In this document: positions 8,121-16,697 of the stretch, piece after piece
How positions within the stretch are numbered: position 1 is the first letter of the stretch
Layout of the letters: every line of letters starts with the position of its first letter
Source: an uncultured SAR86 cluster bacterium
GTDB taxonomy: Bacteria > Pseudomonadota > Gammaproteobacteria > Magnimaribacterales > Magnimaribacteraceae
NCBI GenBank assembly: GCA_902628375.1
Contig: CACOMS010000009.1
Location: forward strand, 1 to 44,960
DNA length: 44,960 nt
Reading direction: 5' to 3'
Position numbers and translations under genes: made by a program
Notes under the pieces: model-generated
What the model saw: the letters and a program-made list of their open reading frames with translations, nothing else
The model's database searches: none
What the model was told of the DNA's origin: nothing

Positions 8121-10511
8121 TTAATGGGCTTCTAAGGGGTTTGGAGATTTCTTGTCGTCTCCTTTTTTTGAATCGCTATCTTCTTTTACCCAAGGTACTG
8201 GTTGTCTTGTTAGAACAATATCTAAAACATCATCAATCCATTTTACTGGTTTAATTTCTAGGTCTTCCTTAATATTTTCAGGTATCTCTTTAAGATCTCT
8301 TACATTTCCTTCTGGAATTAATACTGTTTTAATTCCCCCTCGATGAGCTGCTAAAAGCTTTTCTTTTAAGCCACCAATTTTTAAGACCTCACCACTTAAG
8401 GTAATTTCTCCTGTCATTGCTACATCACATCTAACGGGTATGTTTGATAATACAGAAGCTACAGCAGTTGCCATTCCAATCCCTGCACTAGGTCCATCTT
8501 TAGGAGTTGCGCCTTCAGGAACGTGGATATGAATATCTTGACCTTCATAAAACTTAGGATCTATTCCAAGGTTTTCAGCTCTTGATCTAACAACAGACAT
8601 GGCCGCTTGTATAGACTCCTGCATTACCTCTCCTAAAGATCCTGTTTTAATAATTTTTCCTTTTCCTTCAAAACTTGCAGCCTCTAAAGTAAGTAATTCT
8701 CCTCCGACTTGAGTCCAAGCAAGACCAGTAACCTGACCTATTCTGTCTTTTTCAACAGCCTCTCCATATTCAAATTTTCTTACTCCACAATAATCTTCTA
8801 GGAGATCTGGTGTTAATTTAACTTTTTTTGGCCTTTTCTTGTCTGAATTATTTCTAACCAATTTTCTGCAGATTTTAGATATCTCTCTTTCTAATGATCT
8901 AACCCCTGCTTCTCTAGTAAAGAATCTAATTAAATCCTTTAATGAGTCAGTTGTTAGATTAAGTTCTTTTTCTTGCAAGCCATTATTCTTCATTTGTTTA
9001 GGTAGCAAGTATTTCTCAGCAATATTAACTTTCTCATCTTCGGTATAACCTGGAATTCTTATAATTTCCATCCTATCTAGTAAAGGACCTGGGATGTTCA
9101 TGCTATTAGCTGTGCACACAAACATAATGTCAGATAAATCATAATCCACTTCTAAGTAATGGTCGTTGAAGGTATGGTTTTGTTCTGGGTCTAATACCTC
9201 TAGGAGAGCTGACGCCGGATCTCCTCTAAAATCCATACCCATCTTGTCTACTTCATCCAAAAGGAAAAGGGGATTTTTAACTTCTGTTTTAGAAAGTTTT
9301 TGTAAAATCCTTCCTGGCATTGAACCTATATAGGTTCTTCTATGTCCTCTTATTTCAGCTTCATCTCTAACACCACCTAGTGACATTCTTATAAACTTTC
9401 TATTTGTTGCTCGGGCAATCGATTCTCCTAGAGAGGTTTTCCCCACTCCAGGAGGGCCAACTAAACATAGCACAGGACCTTTGAGTTTTTTAACCCTTTT
9501 TTGTACGGCTAAATACTCTAATATTCTTTCTTTGACTTCTTCTAGACCATAATGATCTTCATCTAATATCTTGCTAGCTTTAGTAAGATCTTTAGTGATT
9601 CTACTTTTCTTTTTCCAAGGAATGCTGACTATCCATTCTATATAGCCTCTAACCACAGAAGCTTCTGCTGACATTGGCGACATCATTTTATATTTTTGTA
9701 ATTCACTCATCGCCTTCTTTTCTGCCTCTTTAGACATACCAGCTTCTTTTATTTGCTGTTCTAGAACTTCAGCCTCATCAGACTCATCCATTTCTCCTAA
9801 TTCTTTCTTCAAAGCTTTCATCTGCTCGTTGAGATAATATTCTTTCTGGCTTTTTTCCATTTGCTTCTTAACCCTACCTCTCACTCTCTTTTCTACTTTT
9901 GTTAAATCGAGCTGCTCATCGAGATGAGATAGGATTTTTTTTGATCTTTCTATTAAGGATTTAGTTTCAAGTAATTCTTGTTTTTGATCTAGATTTATAG
10001 ATAAGTGGCCAACTAAAGTATCGGTTAATCTACCTAGCCTATCTATTGAATTAACAGTGTGCAGGACTTCTGGGGTTGTCTTTCTTGTTACCTTTACATA
10101 TTCCTGAAAATCTTTCTTTAGGTTTGCAACTAAAGTAGGAGCTTCATCTGTTTCTTCTTCTTCTTTTATTGGAGTTACATCAACAGCTTTATAGTCCTTG
10201 TAGTCATTAACGCTCTTAATCTTGGCCCTCTTGCTCCCTTCGACCAAAACCTTAACAGTTCCGTCAGGTAGTTTAATCAACTGCAGGATCGAAGAAATAG
10301 TACCTACTTCATATAAATCTTCTTGTTCTGGGTTTTCAGTATTGGAATCTTTTTGAGCAACTAACATTATCTGTTTGTCTGAGGCCATAGAAGCTTGCAG
10401 AGCAACTATAGATTGATCTCTTCCTACAAATAGAGGTGTTACTACAGAAGGAAATATAACCACGTCTCTGAGTGGTAGAAGAGGTAAATCTTTGGTTCTG
10501 CTTTTTGTCAT
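8121..10511 (-). CDS. lon: ATP-dependent protease Lon
   Basis: Cytoplasmic AAA+ serine protease degrading misfolded and regulatory proteins. It is 796 residues with the bacterial LonA layout: N-terminal substrate domain ([13 protein letters not shown] at the start), a coiled-coil middle (about 200-280, [20 protein letters not shown]), the AAA+ module with Walker [10 protein letters not shown] (Lys358) and Walker [10 protein letters not shown], and the protease domain with the dyad Ser675 in [10 protein letters not shown] and Lys718 in [10 protein letters not shown], spaced 43 residues apart as in E. coli. The charged C-terminal tail ([14 protein letters not shown]) is lineage-specific. Only three bases separate it from clpX and I see no promoter of its own, so it appears fused to the clpP-clpX transcription unit. 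No Shine-Dalgarno is evident. Confidence 0.98.
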   Translation of the reverse strand: MTKSRTKDLPLLPLRDVVIFPSVVTPLFVGRDQSIVALQASMASDKQIMLVAQKDSNTENPEQEDLYEVGTISSILQLIKLPDGTVKVLVEGSKRAKIKSVNDYKDYKAVDVTPIKEEEETDEAPTLVANLKKDFQEYVKVTRKTTPEVLHTVNSIDRLGRLTDTLVGHLSINLDQKQELLETKSLIERSKKILSHLDEQLDLTKVEKRVRGRVKKQMEKSQKEYYLNEQMKALKKELGEMDESDEAEVLEQQIKEAGMSKEAEKKAMSELQKYKMMSPMSAEASVVRGYIEWIVSIPWKKKSRITKDLTKASKILDEDHYGLEEVKERILEYLAVQKRVKKLKGPVLCLVGPPGVGKTSLGESIARATNRKFIRMSLGGVRDEAEIRGHRRTYIGSMPGRILQKLSKTEVKNPLFLLDEVDKMGMDFRGDPASALLEVLDPEQNHTFNDHYLEVDYDLSDIMFVCTANSMNIPGPLLDRMEIIRIPGYTEDEKVNIAEKYLLPKQMKNNGLQEKELNLTTDSLKDLIRFFTREAGVRSLEREISKICRKLVRNNSDKKRPKKVKLTPDLLEDYCGVRKFEYGEAVEKDRIGQVTGLAWTQVGGELLTLEAASFEGKGKIIKTGSLGEVMQESIQAAMSVVRSRAENLGIDPKFYEGQDIHIHVPEGATPKDGPSAGIGMATAVASVLSNIPVRCDVAMTGEITLSGEVLKIGGLKEKLLAAHRGGIKTVLIPEGNVRDLKEIPENIKEDLEIKPVKWIDDVLDIVLTRQPVPWVKEDSDSKKGDDKKSPNPLEAH

Positions 10512-10514
10512 AAC

Positions 10515-11792
10515 TTAACCGCTTTTTCTTTCTTTTTCTTTATCATAAACCATTAAAGGCTCATTTTCTTCCTCAACAACTGCAGCATCCACTACTACCT
10601 TTAATAAGGAATTTTCAGATGGAATTTTGTACATAGTTTCCATTAGGATTTTTTCTAGTATAGATCTTAATCCTCTTGCACCAGTTTTTCTTTCTATGGC
10701 TTTTTTAGCTATTTCTTTCAAAGCATCTTCGCGAATATCTAGTTCAACTTCTTCCATATCAAAGAGTTTATTAAACTGTTTAACTAAAGCATTCTTTGGC
10801 AAGGTTAAAATCTTAATTAGAGCTTCTTCATCTAGTTCATTTAAAGTTGAAGTAACGGGAAGTCTTCCAACAAATTCTGGTATTAAACCGTACTTAATTA
10901 AATCTTCAGGTTGAACTTGTGCGATCAATTCATCTAATTTCTTAGATTGTTTAAGTGATGAAACATTAGCTCCAAATCCAATTCCTGTTTCTTCGCATCT
11001 ATACTTAATTATCTTGTCTAAACCAGAAAACGCCCCTCCACAGATGAATAAAATATTAGAAGTATCTACTTGTACGAATTCTTGTTGTGGATGTTTCCTT
11101 CCTCCCTGAGGGGGCACCGAGGCCACGGTTCCTTCTATTAGTTTAAGTAAAGCCTGTTGAACTCCTTCTCCAGACACGTCTCTTGTTATGGAAGGGTTAT
11201 CGGACTTTCTAGCTATCTTGTCTATTTCATCAATGTAAACTATACCCAGTTGGGCTCTCTCAACATCATAATCACATTTCTGTAATAATTTTTGGATAAT
11301 GTTTTCTACATCCTCTCCAACATAGCCTGCTTCAGTTAGAGTTGTAGCATCAGCTATAGTAAAAGGTACGTCTAAGATTTTTGCTAAAGTTTGAGCCAAT
11401 AAGGTCTTTCCGGAACCAGTGGGTCCTAGCAGAAGGATATTGCTTTTGGATAGCTCTACATCATCCTCATCTTTTGAGAAATCTTTATTAAGTCTCTTGT
11501 AGTGATTATAAACCGCAACAGAAAGATTTTTTTTCGCTTCTTCTTGACCAATTACGTACTCATCGAGAGTGGCCTTTATTTCTTTAGGAACAGGAAATGG
11601 TTCGGCTTCTTTGGTCTCTGAAGACTCGTTTATCTCTTCTTGTATTATGTCGTTGCATAAATCAATGCATTCATTGCATATATAAACAGAAGGGCCTGCT
11701 ATTAGCTTTCTAACTTCATTCTGATTTTTTCCGCAAAATGAACAAAAAAGAAGCTTATCGTCTGAACCGTTGCCTTTATCTTTTTCTGACAT
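10515..11792 (-). CDS. clpX: ATP-dependent Clp protease ATP-binding subunit ClpX
   Basis: AAA+ unfoldase that delivers tagged proteins to ClpP. It is 425 residues. The N-terminal zinc-binding domain has four cysteines (C17, C20, C39, C42; CxxC-x18-CxxC), followed by the ATPase domain with Walker A GPTGSGKT (123-130), Walker B VYIDEIDK, and a conserved GYVGEDVE. The sensor/C-terminal part includes [13 protein letters not shown]. The ATG is preceded by a strong GGAG inside the end of clpP, and only two bases separate the genes, so clpP and clpX are translationally coupled. Length and motifs are standard. Confidence 0.98.
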   Translation of the reverse strand: MSEKDKGNGSDDKLLFCSFCGKNQNEVRKLIAGPSVYICNECIDLCNDIIQEEINESSETKEAEPFPVPKEIKATLDEYVIGQEEAKKNLSVAVYNHYKRLNKDFSKDEDDVELSKSNILLLGPTGSGKTLLAQTLAKILDVPFTIADATTLTEAGYVGEDVENIIQKLLQKCDYDVERAQLGIVYIDEIDKIARKSDNPSITRDVSGEGVQQALLKLIEGTVASVPPQGGRKHPQQEFVQVDTSNILFICGGAFSGLDKIIKYRCEETGIGFGANVSSLKQSKKLDELIAQVQPEDLIKYGLIPEFVGRLPVTSTLNELDEEALIKILTLPKNALVKQFNKLFDMEEVELDIREDALKEIAKKAIERKTGARGLRSILEKILMETMYKIPSENSLLKVVVDAAVVEEENEPLMVYDKEKERKSG

Positions 11793-11794
11793 TA

Positions 11795-12406
11795 TTAACT
11801 CCTTTCCTCCATGACTGAATCAATTAACCCATATTCAACTGCTTCTTCGGGTGACAAGAAGTTATCTCTATCGCTGTCTTCAGCAACTTTCTTAACTTTT
11901 TGGCCTGTATGTTTAGATAAAATATTATTCAATTTTTCTTTTATAGAAAGTATTTCTTGTGCATGTATCTCAATGTCACTAGCCTGACCTTGGAATCCTC
12001 CCATCACCTGATGAATAAGCACTCTCGAATTAGGTAAAGCATGCCTCTTTCCTTTAGCGCCTCCAGCTAATAAAACAGCGCCCATACTAGCCGCCTGGCC
12101 TATGCAAAGAGTAGAAACATCGGGTTTGATAAACTGCATAGTGTCATATATAGACAATCCAGCAGTTACCGAGCCACCAGGAGAATTGATATATAGAGAT
12201 ATATCCTTATCAGGATTTTCAGCTTCTAAATAAAGCAATTGAGCAACAACCAAATTAGCCCCTACATCCTCAACAGGTCCAGTTAGGAAGATTACTCTCT
12301 CTTTTAAAAGCATGGAATATATATCGAATGCTCTCTCTCCGCGTGGAGTTTGTTCGACCACCATTGGGACCAATTGATTTAAATTTTTTTCTTTTAAACT
12401 AGTCAT
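11795..12406 (-). CDS. clpP: ATP-dependent Clp protease proteolytic subunit ClpP
   Basis: Barrel-forming serine peptidase partner of ClpX. The 203 residues contain the full triad with canonical spacing: Ser107 in GQAASMGA, His132 in PNSRVLIHQ, Asp181 in [13 protein letters not shown] short N-terminal stretch before [13 protein letters not shown] probably contains the removable propeptide. The ATG at 12406 has only a weak ribosome-binding sequence; 41 bases separate it from the trigger factor stop. Order tig-clpP-clpX-lon is conserved in gammaproteobacteria. Confidence 0.98.
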   Translation of the reverse strand: MTSLKEKNLNQLVPMVVEQTPRGERAFDIYSMLLKERVIFLTGPVEDVGANLVVAQLLYLEAENPDKDISLYINSPGGSVTAGLSIYDTMQFIKPDVSTLCIGQAASMGAVLLAGGAKGKRHALPNSRVLIHQVMGGFQGQASDIEIHAQEILSIKEKLNNILSKHTGQKVKKVAEDSDRDNFLSPEEAVEYGLIDSVMEERS

Positions 12407-12447
12407 TAGTTCTTATCTTGGGTCAATTTAGACAAATTTCAAGTAAA

Positions 12448-13749
12448 TTAATTCCCAGTTACACATTCTTCGTAAGTTAGAACCTCTTCTTCTGAATTTG
12501 CTTCATCTAAAAGATAGTCCACAACTTGCTCTTCTAAGGATATAGATTCTATATTTTTAAGCTGTTCATCATTTGAATAGAACCAATTCACAACTTGCTC
12601 AGGTTCTTTATACATAGCTGCCCTTTCTTCTATTAATTCCCTTACTCTAGTTCCATCGGGTTTAAATTCCTTTTCTTCAATTATTGTATTTAATAGTATT
12701 CCGATCTTTACTCTCTTCTGAGCTTGCTCTTTAAACGTATCCTCAGGGAACATCTCTTCTGTGATATCTTTTTCTTCCATACCCATCCTTCTAGCCATAT
12801 CAATTCTCATATTCTTAACTTCTGAATCAATCATGGCAGAGGGAATTTTAAATTCATGATTTTCTTCTAATGAATCCAATAAATTTGACTTAGTTTTATT
12901 CTTAACAAGATTCTTTAAATCTTCTTCAAGTCTAGACTTTATTTCCTTTCTAAAGTCTTCTTCATTTTTTGCTTCAACACCAACAGACTGAAATAATTCT
13001 TCATTTAGATTAGGTAATTTACTGGTTAATACCTCGTTTGCTTTGATCTCAAAAGTCACTGGCTTTCCAGCTAATTCTGATTTTCCGTAATCTTCTGGAA
13101 AGGTTAATTCAATAGATTTTTCATCACCAGTCTTCATTCCTATTAAACCTTCCTCAAAGCCTTCTATCATAGATTTAGAGCCAATCTCTACAGGATAATT
13201 TTCTGCTGAATTTCCTTCAAACTCCTCTCCTGCCATAGTCCCCTTAAAATCAATTTTTACTTGATCTCCTTCTTCGGCTGACTTTTCTACCGCTTCCCAA
13301 GTACCTAATCTTTTTTGAATACTTTCTACTGTTTTTTCAACATCAGAATCTTCAACTGAGCTTGAAATCTTTTTATAAGTAATCCTGTTCAAACTATTAA
13401 TTTGTATCTCAGGGTAGACTTCAAAAGTAGCCTTAAATTTTACGTCTTCATTTTCCTTAATTTTTTCAGGGATTAAATTAGGCCTGCCTACAGGCTTAAG
13501 ATCATTCTTTTCAACTAAAGAATAGAACTCTTTTCCTACTGCATCATAAATTACATCTTGCCTAATTTCTGGACCGTACATTTTTGATATGACGTCTAAA
13601 GGAGCTTTTCCTTTTCTAAAGCCTTTTACTTTTGCAGATCTTTGAGCTTCTTTTAGTTTAGAGTTCACTTCATCTTCTATATCCTTAGCAGGTATAGAGA
13701 TATCTAAAGATTTCTCAATTTCGTCTTTTTTTCCAAAAGAAAATTTCAT
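12448..13749 (-). CDS. tig: Trigger factor (ribosome-bound chaperone)
   Basis: Ribosome-associated peptidyl-prolyl isomerase that meets nascent chains at the exit tunnel. From the ATG at 13749 it is 433 residues. The ribosome-binding signature GFRKGKAP lies at residues 43-50, as in E. coli; an FKBP-type domain follows around 155-240 (VKIDFKGTMAGEEFEG, FEEGLIGMKTGDEK, FPEDYG), then the helical C-terminal chaperone arms. The open frame extends 20 codons further upstream to 13809, but that part is tRNA-His sequence; the real ATG has AGGA at a good distance. Only 15 bases separate the tRNA-His CCA end from this ATG, so tRNA processing would define the 5' end of the tig mRNA unless a promoter lies inside the tRNA. 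Confidence 0.97.
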   Translation of the reverse strand: MKFSFGKKDEIEKSLDISIPAKDIEDEVNSKLKEAQRSAKVKGFRKGKAPLDVISKMYGPEIRQDVIYDAVGKEFYSLVEKNDLKPVGRPNLIPEKIKENEDVKFKATFEVYPEIQINSLNRITYKKISSSVEDSDVEKTVESIQKRLGTWEAVEKSAEEGDQVKIDFKGTMAGEEFEGNSAENYPVEIGSKSMIEGFEEGLIGMKTGDEKSIELTFPEDYGKSELAGKPVTFEIKANEVLTSKLPNLNEELFQSVGVEAKNEEDFRKEIKSRLEEDLKNLVKNKTKSNLLDSLEENHEFKIPSAMIDSEVKNMRIDMARRMGMEEKDITEEMFPEDTFKEQAQKRVKIGILLNTIIEEKEFKPDGTRVRELIEERAAMYKEPEQVVNWFYSNDEQLKNIESISLEEQVVDYLLDEANSEEEVLTYEECVTGN

Positions 13750-13764
13750 TTCACTTTCCTTATA

Positions 13765-13841
13765 TGGGGTGGGCGAAGGGGCTCGAACCCTCGACCACTG
13801 GCGCCACAAGCCAGAGCTCTACCAACTGAGCTACGCCCACC
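13765..13841 (-). tRNA. tRNA-His (GTG)
   Basis: Read on the minus strand: acceptor GTGGGCG/CGCCCAC, D-arm AGCTCAGTTGGTAGAGCT, anticodon stem CTGGC/GCCAG with loop TTGTGGC (anticodon GTG), T-arm with GGTTCGAGCC, discriminator C and encoded CCA (13765-13767). Position 13841 supplies the extra G-1 typical of tRNA-His. A -10-like TAGAAT lies at 13860-13865, 18 bases upstream, without a clear -35. The trigger factor ATG follows 15 bases after CCA. The GTG anticodon makes it a queuosine target. Confidence 0.97.
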
Positions 13842-13901
13842 ATAAATTAATAAACGCGTATTCTATCTCAGATAATTAATTTCAATTACTGTTAAATTAA
13901 T

Positions 13902-14186
13902 TTAATGAATTTCAAATAACTCTAAAGATTCATCCACTTGAGAATCTTGGGTTAAGACATCCTCAACATCAGCTAAATTAGGACCCTCCCAAAGACTCGA
14001 AAGCATGTCATTTACATTGTCCTGCGGGCCTTGGATGAAAGCTTCTACAGAACCATCTGATGCATTTCTTACCCATCCAGTTAAAGAAAGCTTTAAAGCA
14101 GATTCATTCATCCACCTTCGAAAACCAACTCCCTGAACGCTACCAAAAATACTTACATGTAATGCAATCACTAACATCCGATCCAT
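13902..14186 (-). CDS. acyP: Acylphosphatase
   Basis: Small cytoplasmic enzyme hydrolysing acyl phosphates such as acetyl phosphate and carbamoyl phosphate. The 94 residues contain both family signatures: SIFGSVQGVGFRRWM with the phosphate-binding Arg23, and GWVRNASDGSVEAFIQG with the catalytic Asn41. Length is normal (family about 90). Another in-frame ATG lies three codons downstream (MLVIALHV), so the exact start is uncertain by three residues. It sits between tRNA-Arg and tRNA-His on the same strand, and a promoter-like sequence lies directly before it. Confidence 0.93.
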   Translation of the reverse strand: MDRMLVIALHVSIFGSVQGVGFRRWMNESALKLSLTGWVRNASDGSVEAFIQGPQDNVNDMLSSLWEGPNLADVEDVLTQDSQVDESLELFEIH

Positions 14187-14204
14187 TTTTATAACTTAAT
14201 TAAA

Positions 14205-14233
14205 AATATAATACTGAAAAAACAATTTTTCAA
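14205..14233 (-). promoter_or_regulatory. Possible promoter of acyP
   Basis: Minus-strand TTGAAA (14228-14233) and TATATT (14205-14210) are 17 bases apart, between tRNA-Arg and acylphosphatase; the leader would be only about 12 bases. In such AT-rich sequence chance matches are common, so this is tentative. Confidence 0.35.
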
Positions 14234-14249
14234 ATTATTTCAAAAGGAG

Positions 14250-14327
14250 TGGCCTCCTCGGCAGGACTCGAACCTGCGACCCGCTGCTTAGAAGGCAGCT
14301 GCTCTAATCCAACTGAGCTACGAGGAG
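14250..14327 (-). tRNA. tRNA-Arg (TCT)
   Basis: Minus strand: acceptor CTCCTCG/CGAGGAG, D-arm AGCTCAGTTGGATTAGAGC, anticodon stem GCTGC/GCAGC with loop CTTCTAA (anticodon TCT, reading AGA/AGG), T-arm with GGTTCGAGTCC, discriminator G, encoded CCA at 14250-14252. AGA is visibly frequent in the genes here, so this should be a major arginine tRNA. Confidence 0.96.
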
Positions 14328-14337
14328 AAAAGAGAGG

Positions 14338-14343
14338 ATTATA
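14338..14343 (-). promoter_or_regulatory. Possible -10 box of tRNA-Arg
   Basis: A perfect TATAAT on the minus strand lies 10 bases upstream of the mature tRNA-Arg 5' end, after a run of A/T tracts (14347-14365) that could act as an UP element or as a weak hairpin at the end of the upstream gene. No convincing -35 is seen at the right spacing. Confidence 0.4.
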
Positions 14344-14372
14344 TAGTATTTTTAAAAATTAAAAATTACTGT

Positions 14373-15641
14373 CTATCTAGTTATTCTGTAAGGATGTGAA
14401 TCAATAGCTGTTTTATTTTCTAAAACAATATCTGAGCATAAATCTGCTGAACCCATAGCTAAAGTCCAACCTAAATGCCCTTGTCCTGTATTTAAATATA
14501 GACCTGAAATTTTAGTTTCACCTATAAAAGGCAGACCATCTGGACTCATTGGCCTAAAACCAAACCATAATTTACCTTCGTCTACATCTAATTGTGTATA
14601 TAAAGAAGGATAAACTGAATTTAACATACGCTTAAGATAAGAAACTCTTTTTTCATGAATCTCCTCATCAAAGCCTGCTAGTTCTGCAGCAGCTGTTACT
14701 CTTATTCTTGAATTACTGAATGGTGTAATTGCTGTATGAATATCTTCATCAACTAATGCAAGTTTAGGCATTGAATTTAAAGGAGGTGTTTCTATTGTCA
14801 GAGAATAGCCTTTTACTGGTCTTACAGGTAACCTTAAGTTGAGCCCTTTCAATAATAAATAAGACCAACTTCCAGCTGAAATAATTACTTTTTCAGAATT
14901 TATTTCGGCCCTATCGGTTTTAACTCCCTTAATTGAATTTTGATCAACCAATAGTTCTTTTATCTCTACGTTAGTCAAAATCCTACCTCCTTTTGATCTC
15001 ACAACGTCTGCAAGCTCTTTACAGAATTTATGAGCATCTCCAACTTCATCATCCTGAAAATAAATGCCACCCTCTAATTGATCTTCTATTTCTGCTAGCT
15101 GAGGTTCCTTTTCAATTAGATGTGTTGTAGTTAAGACTTCTGAATTAATGCCCATTTTTTTTAGTTTTTTGCAATGTTCTATGGCTGCATCGAAAGATTT
15201 TTTGGATCTATAAATTTTTAAAGTTCCAATTTGAGAGCAATCGTATTCAATAGCATTATCTTCTCTAAACTGCTTTGTTAGTTTAAGGCTATGTTGAGCT
15301 AATTTCGTTATTGAATTTGTATTTGCTTCATATTTAGATTTAAATGAATTGAGAATAAATCTAATTCCCCAACCAAAATAATTTCCTAAAGATCCTAATT
15401 TTAAAGACATAGGTGAATCCTTTCTCCCTATCCCTTTAAGTATATTTAGAATGTCTGAAACAGAATTCCAAGGCTGAGAGTGAGACGGGGTTAACTGTCC
15501 TGCATTTGCAAAACTAGTTTTAAGAGCAACGCCCTCTTCTTTTTCTAGAACGAGAACTTTTTCACCTCTATCAAGAAGAGAGTTTGCTGTTGCTAATCCT
15601 TGTAAGCCGCCGCCTACAATTATGATCGGATCTTTATCCAT
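14373..15641 (-). CDS. dadA: D-amino acid dehydrogenase DadA-like FAD oxidoreductase
   Basis: Flavoprotein of the DAO family that oxidatively deaminates D-amino acids, passing electrons to the respiratory chain at the inner membrane. It is 422 residues. The N-terminal Rossmann FAD site is IIIVGGGLQGLATANSLLDR ending in an acidic residue (VLVLEKE); SFANAGQLTPSHSQPW matches the DadA flavin-ribityl region, and the C-terminal FAD motif includes WFGFRPMSPDGLPFIGE and GLYLNTGQGHLGWTLA. Its ATG at 15641 is only 9 bases after the CCA end of tRNA-Pro, with no Shine-Dalgarno between, so after tRNA processing the mRNA would be nearly leaderless. No alanine racemase gene adjoins it, unlike many dadA loci; another amino-acid or sarcosine-like substrate is possible. 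Confidence 0.82.
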   Translation of the reverse strand: MDKDPIIIVGGGLQGLATANSLLDRGEKVLVLEKEEGVALKTSFANAGQLTPSHSQPWNSVSDILNILKGIGRKDSPMSLKLGSLGNYFGWGIRFILNSFKSKYEANTNSITKLAQHSLKLTKQFREDNAIEYDCSQIGTLKIYRSKKSFDAAIEHCKKLKKMGINSEVLTTTHLIEKEPQLAEIEDQLEGGIYFQDDEVGDAHKFCKELADVVRSKGGRILTNVEIKELLVDQNSIKGVKTDRAEINSEKVIISAGSWSYLLLKGLNLRLPVRPVKGYSLTIETPPLNSMPKLALVDEDIHTAITPFSNSRIRVTAAAELAGFDEEIHEKRVSYLKRMLNSVYPSLYTQLDVDEGKLWFGFRPMSPDGLPFIGETKISGLYLNTGQGHLGWTLAMGSADLCSDIVLENKTAIDSHPYRITR

Positions 15642-15650
15642 ATCTAAAAC

Positions 15651-15727
15651 TGGTCGGGGCAGCAGGATTTGAACCTGCGACCACCTGCTCCCAAAGCAGG
15701 TGCGCTACCAGGCTGCGCTATGCCCCG
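15651..15727 (-). tRNA. tRNA-Pro (TGG)
   Basis: Minus strand: acceptor CGGGGCA/TGCCCCG, D-arm with CGCAGCCTGGTAGCGC, anticodon stem CCTGC/GCAGG with loop TTTGGGA (anticodon TGG), T-arm with GGTTCAAATCC, discriminator A, encoded CCA at 15651-15653. It has a very good promoter and lies 9 bases before the DadA-like gene. Confidence 0.97.
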
Positions 15728-15737
15728 AAGGCGATGA

Positions 15738-15766
15738 ATCTTAAGTATCCTTGAGGCTGTCGTCAA
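15738..15766 (-). promoter_or_regulatory. Sigma70 promoter of tRNA-Pro
   Basis: Minus-strand TTGACG (15761-15766) and TAAGAT (15738-15743) are 17 bases apart; transcription would start about 3-5 bases before the mature tRNA 5' end at 15727. The tRNA promoter probably also transcribes the DadA-like gene behind it. Confidence 0.7.
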
Positions 15767-15833
15767 ACAAAAGATTCACTTTGTTAGATATAAATTAAAT
15801 GAGAGAATTAATTTAAAGAAATAGGTAATAAAT

Positions 15834-16667
15834 ATGACAATAGTTTTAGATGGAAAATCTTTAGCCAAATCAACCGAAGAAGACATTGCTAACAGAGTTA
15901 AAAGTCTTAAAGAGAAAAGAGACATAACTCCTGTACTAGCAACAATATTAGTTGGTTCTGATCCGGCTTCAGCAACGTACGTCCAAATGAAAGGTAATGC
16001 ATGTAAAAGAGTTGGAATGGATTCTATAAAAATTGAACTTTCTGAAACAACTACAACGGATGAATTACTTGAAGAAATAAACAAACTTAATGAAAACCCT
16101 AATATTCATGGAATACTCTTACAACACCCTGTTCCTTCACAAATAGATGAGAGGAAGTGTTTTGATGCAATAGATTTATCAAAAGATGTGGATGGAGTGA
16201 CATGTTTAGGATTTGGAAATATGTCTATGGGAGAAAAAGCTTATGGATCATGCACACCTCAAGGGATTATGAGATTGATTAAACATCATCAAATTCAGGT
16301 AGAAGGAAAAAATGCAGTAGTAGTGGGTAGAAGTCCCATCCTAGGAAAGCCCATGGCGATGATGTTGCTTAATGAAAATGCAACAGTAACCATCTGTCAC
16401 TCAAGAACACAAGATCTAGAGTCAATTGTTAAACAAGCCGATATTATTGTAGGTGCAGTTGGAATTCCACAATTTATAAAATCAAGCTGGATAAAAGATG
16501 ATGCAGTGGTTATTGATGCTGGATATCATCCTCAAAAGTGTGGTGATATTGAACTGACTGATATCAAAGATAGATCATTGGCCTACACTCCTGTCCCTGG
16601 AGGGGTTGGACCTATGACCATTAATACACTTATACTGCAGACGCTAGAATCTTGTGAGAATTCATAG
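15834..16667 (+). CDS. folD: Bifunctional methylenetetrahydrofolate dehydrogenase / cyclohydrolase FolD
   Basis: Interconverts 5,10-methylene-, methenyl- and 10-formyl-tetrahydrofolate with NADP, feeding purine and formyl-Met synthesis. The 277 residues match FolD throughout: Tyr49 and catalytic Lys53 in [34 protein letters not shown], the Rossmann NADP site [16 protein letters not shown], and [16 protein letters not shown] near the end. The leader contains a modest AGG. It diverges from tRNA-Pro with a 106-base gap, and a monooxygenase gene follows after 30 bases on the same strand, so they may be cotranscribed although their functions are unrelated. Confidence 0.97.
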   Translation: MTIVLDGKSLAKSTEEDIANRVKSLKEKRDITPVLATILVGSDPASATYVQMKGNACKRVGMDSIKIELSETTTTDELLEEINKLNENPNIHGILLQHPVPSQIDERKCFDAIDLSKDVDGVTCLGFGNMSMGEKAYGSCTPQGIMRLIKHHQIQVEGKNAVVVGRSPILGKPMAMMLLNENATVTICHSRTQDLESIVKQADIIVGAVGIPQFIKSSWIKDDAVVIDAGYHPQKCGDIELTDIKDRSLAYTPVPGGVGPMTINTLILQTLESCENS

Positions 16668-16697
16668 GATAGAAAACTAAATGGAGTTATTAATAGA

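Noticed and set aside
13750-13809. 20-codon N-terminal extension of trigger factor
   Set aside because: The extension is translated tRNA-His sequence; the ATG at 13749 has a Shine-Dalgarno and matches the family start.
14347-14365. A/T inverted repeat after the DadA-like gene as a terminator
   Set aside because: The stem has no G/C pairs, so it cannot form a stable terminator; it is more likely part of the tRNA-Arg promoter region.
13765-15727. tRNA cluster as an integration site for a mobile element
   Set aside because: No integrase, no repeated tRNA 3' ends and only housekeeping genes in between.
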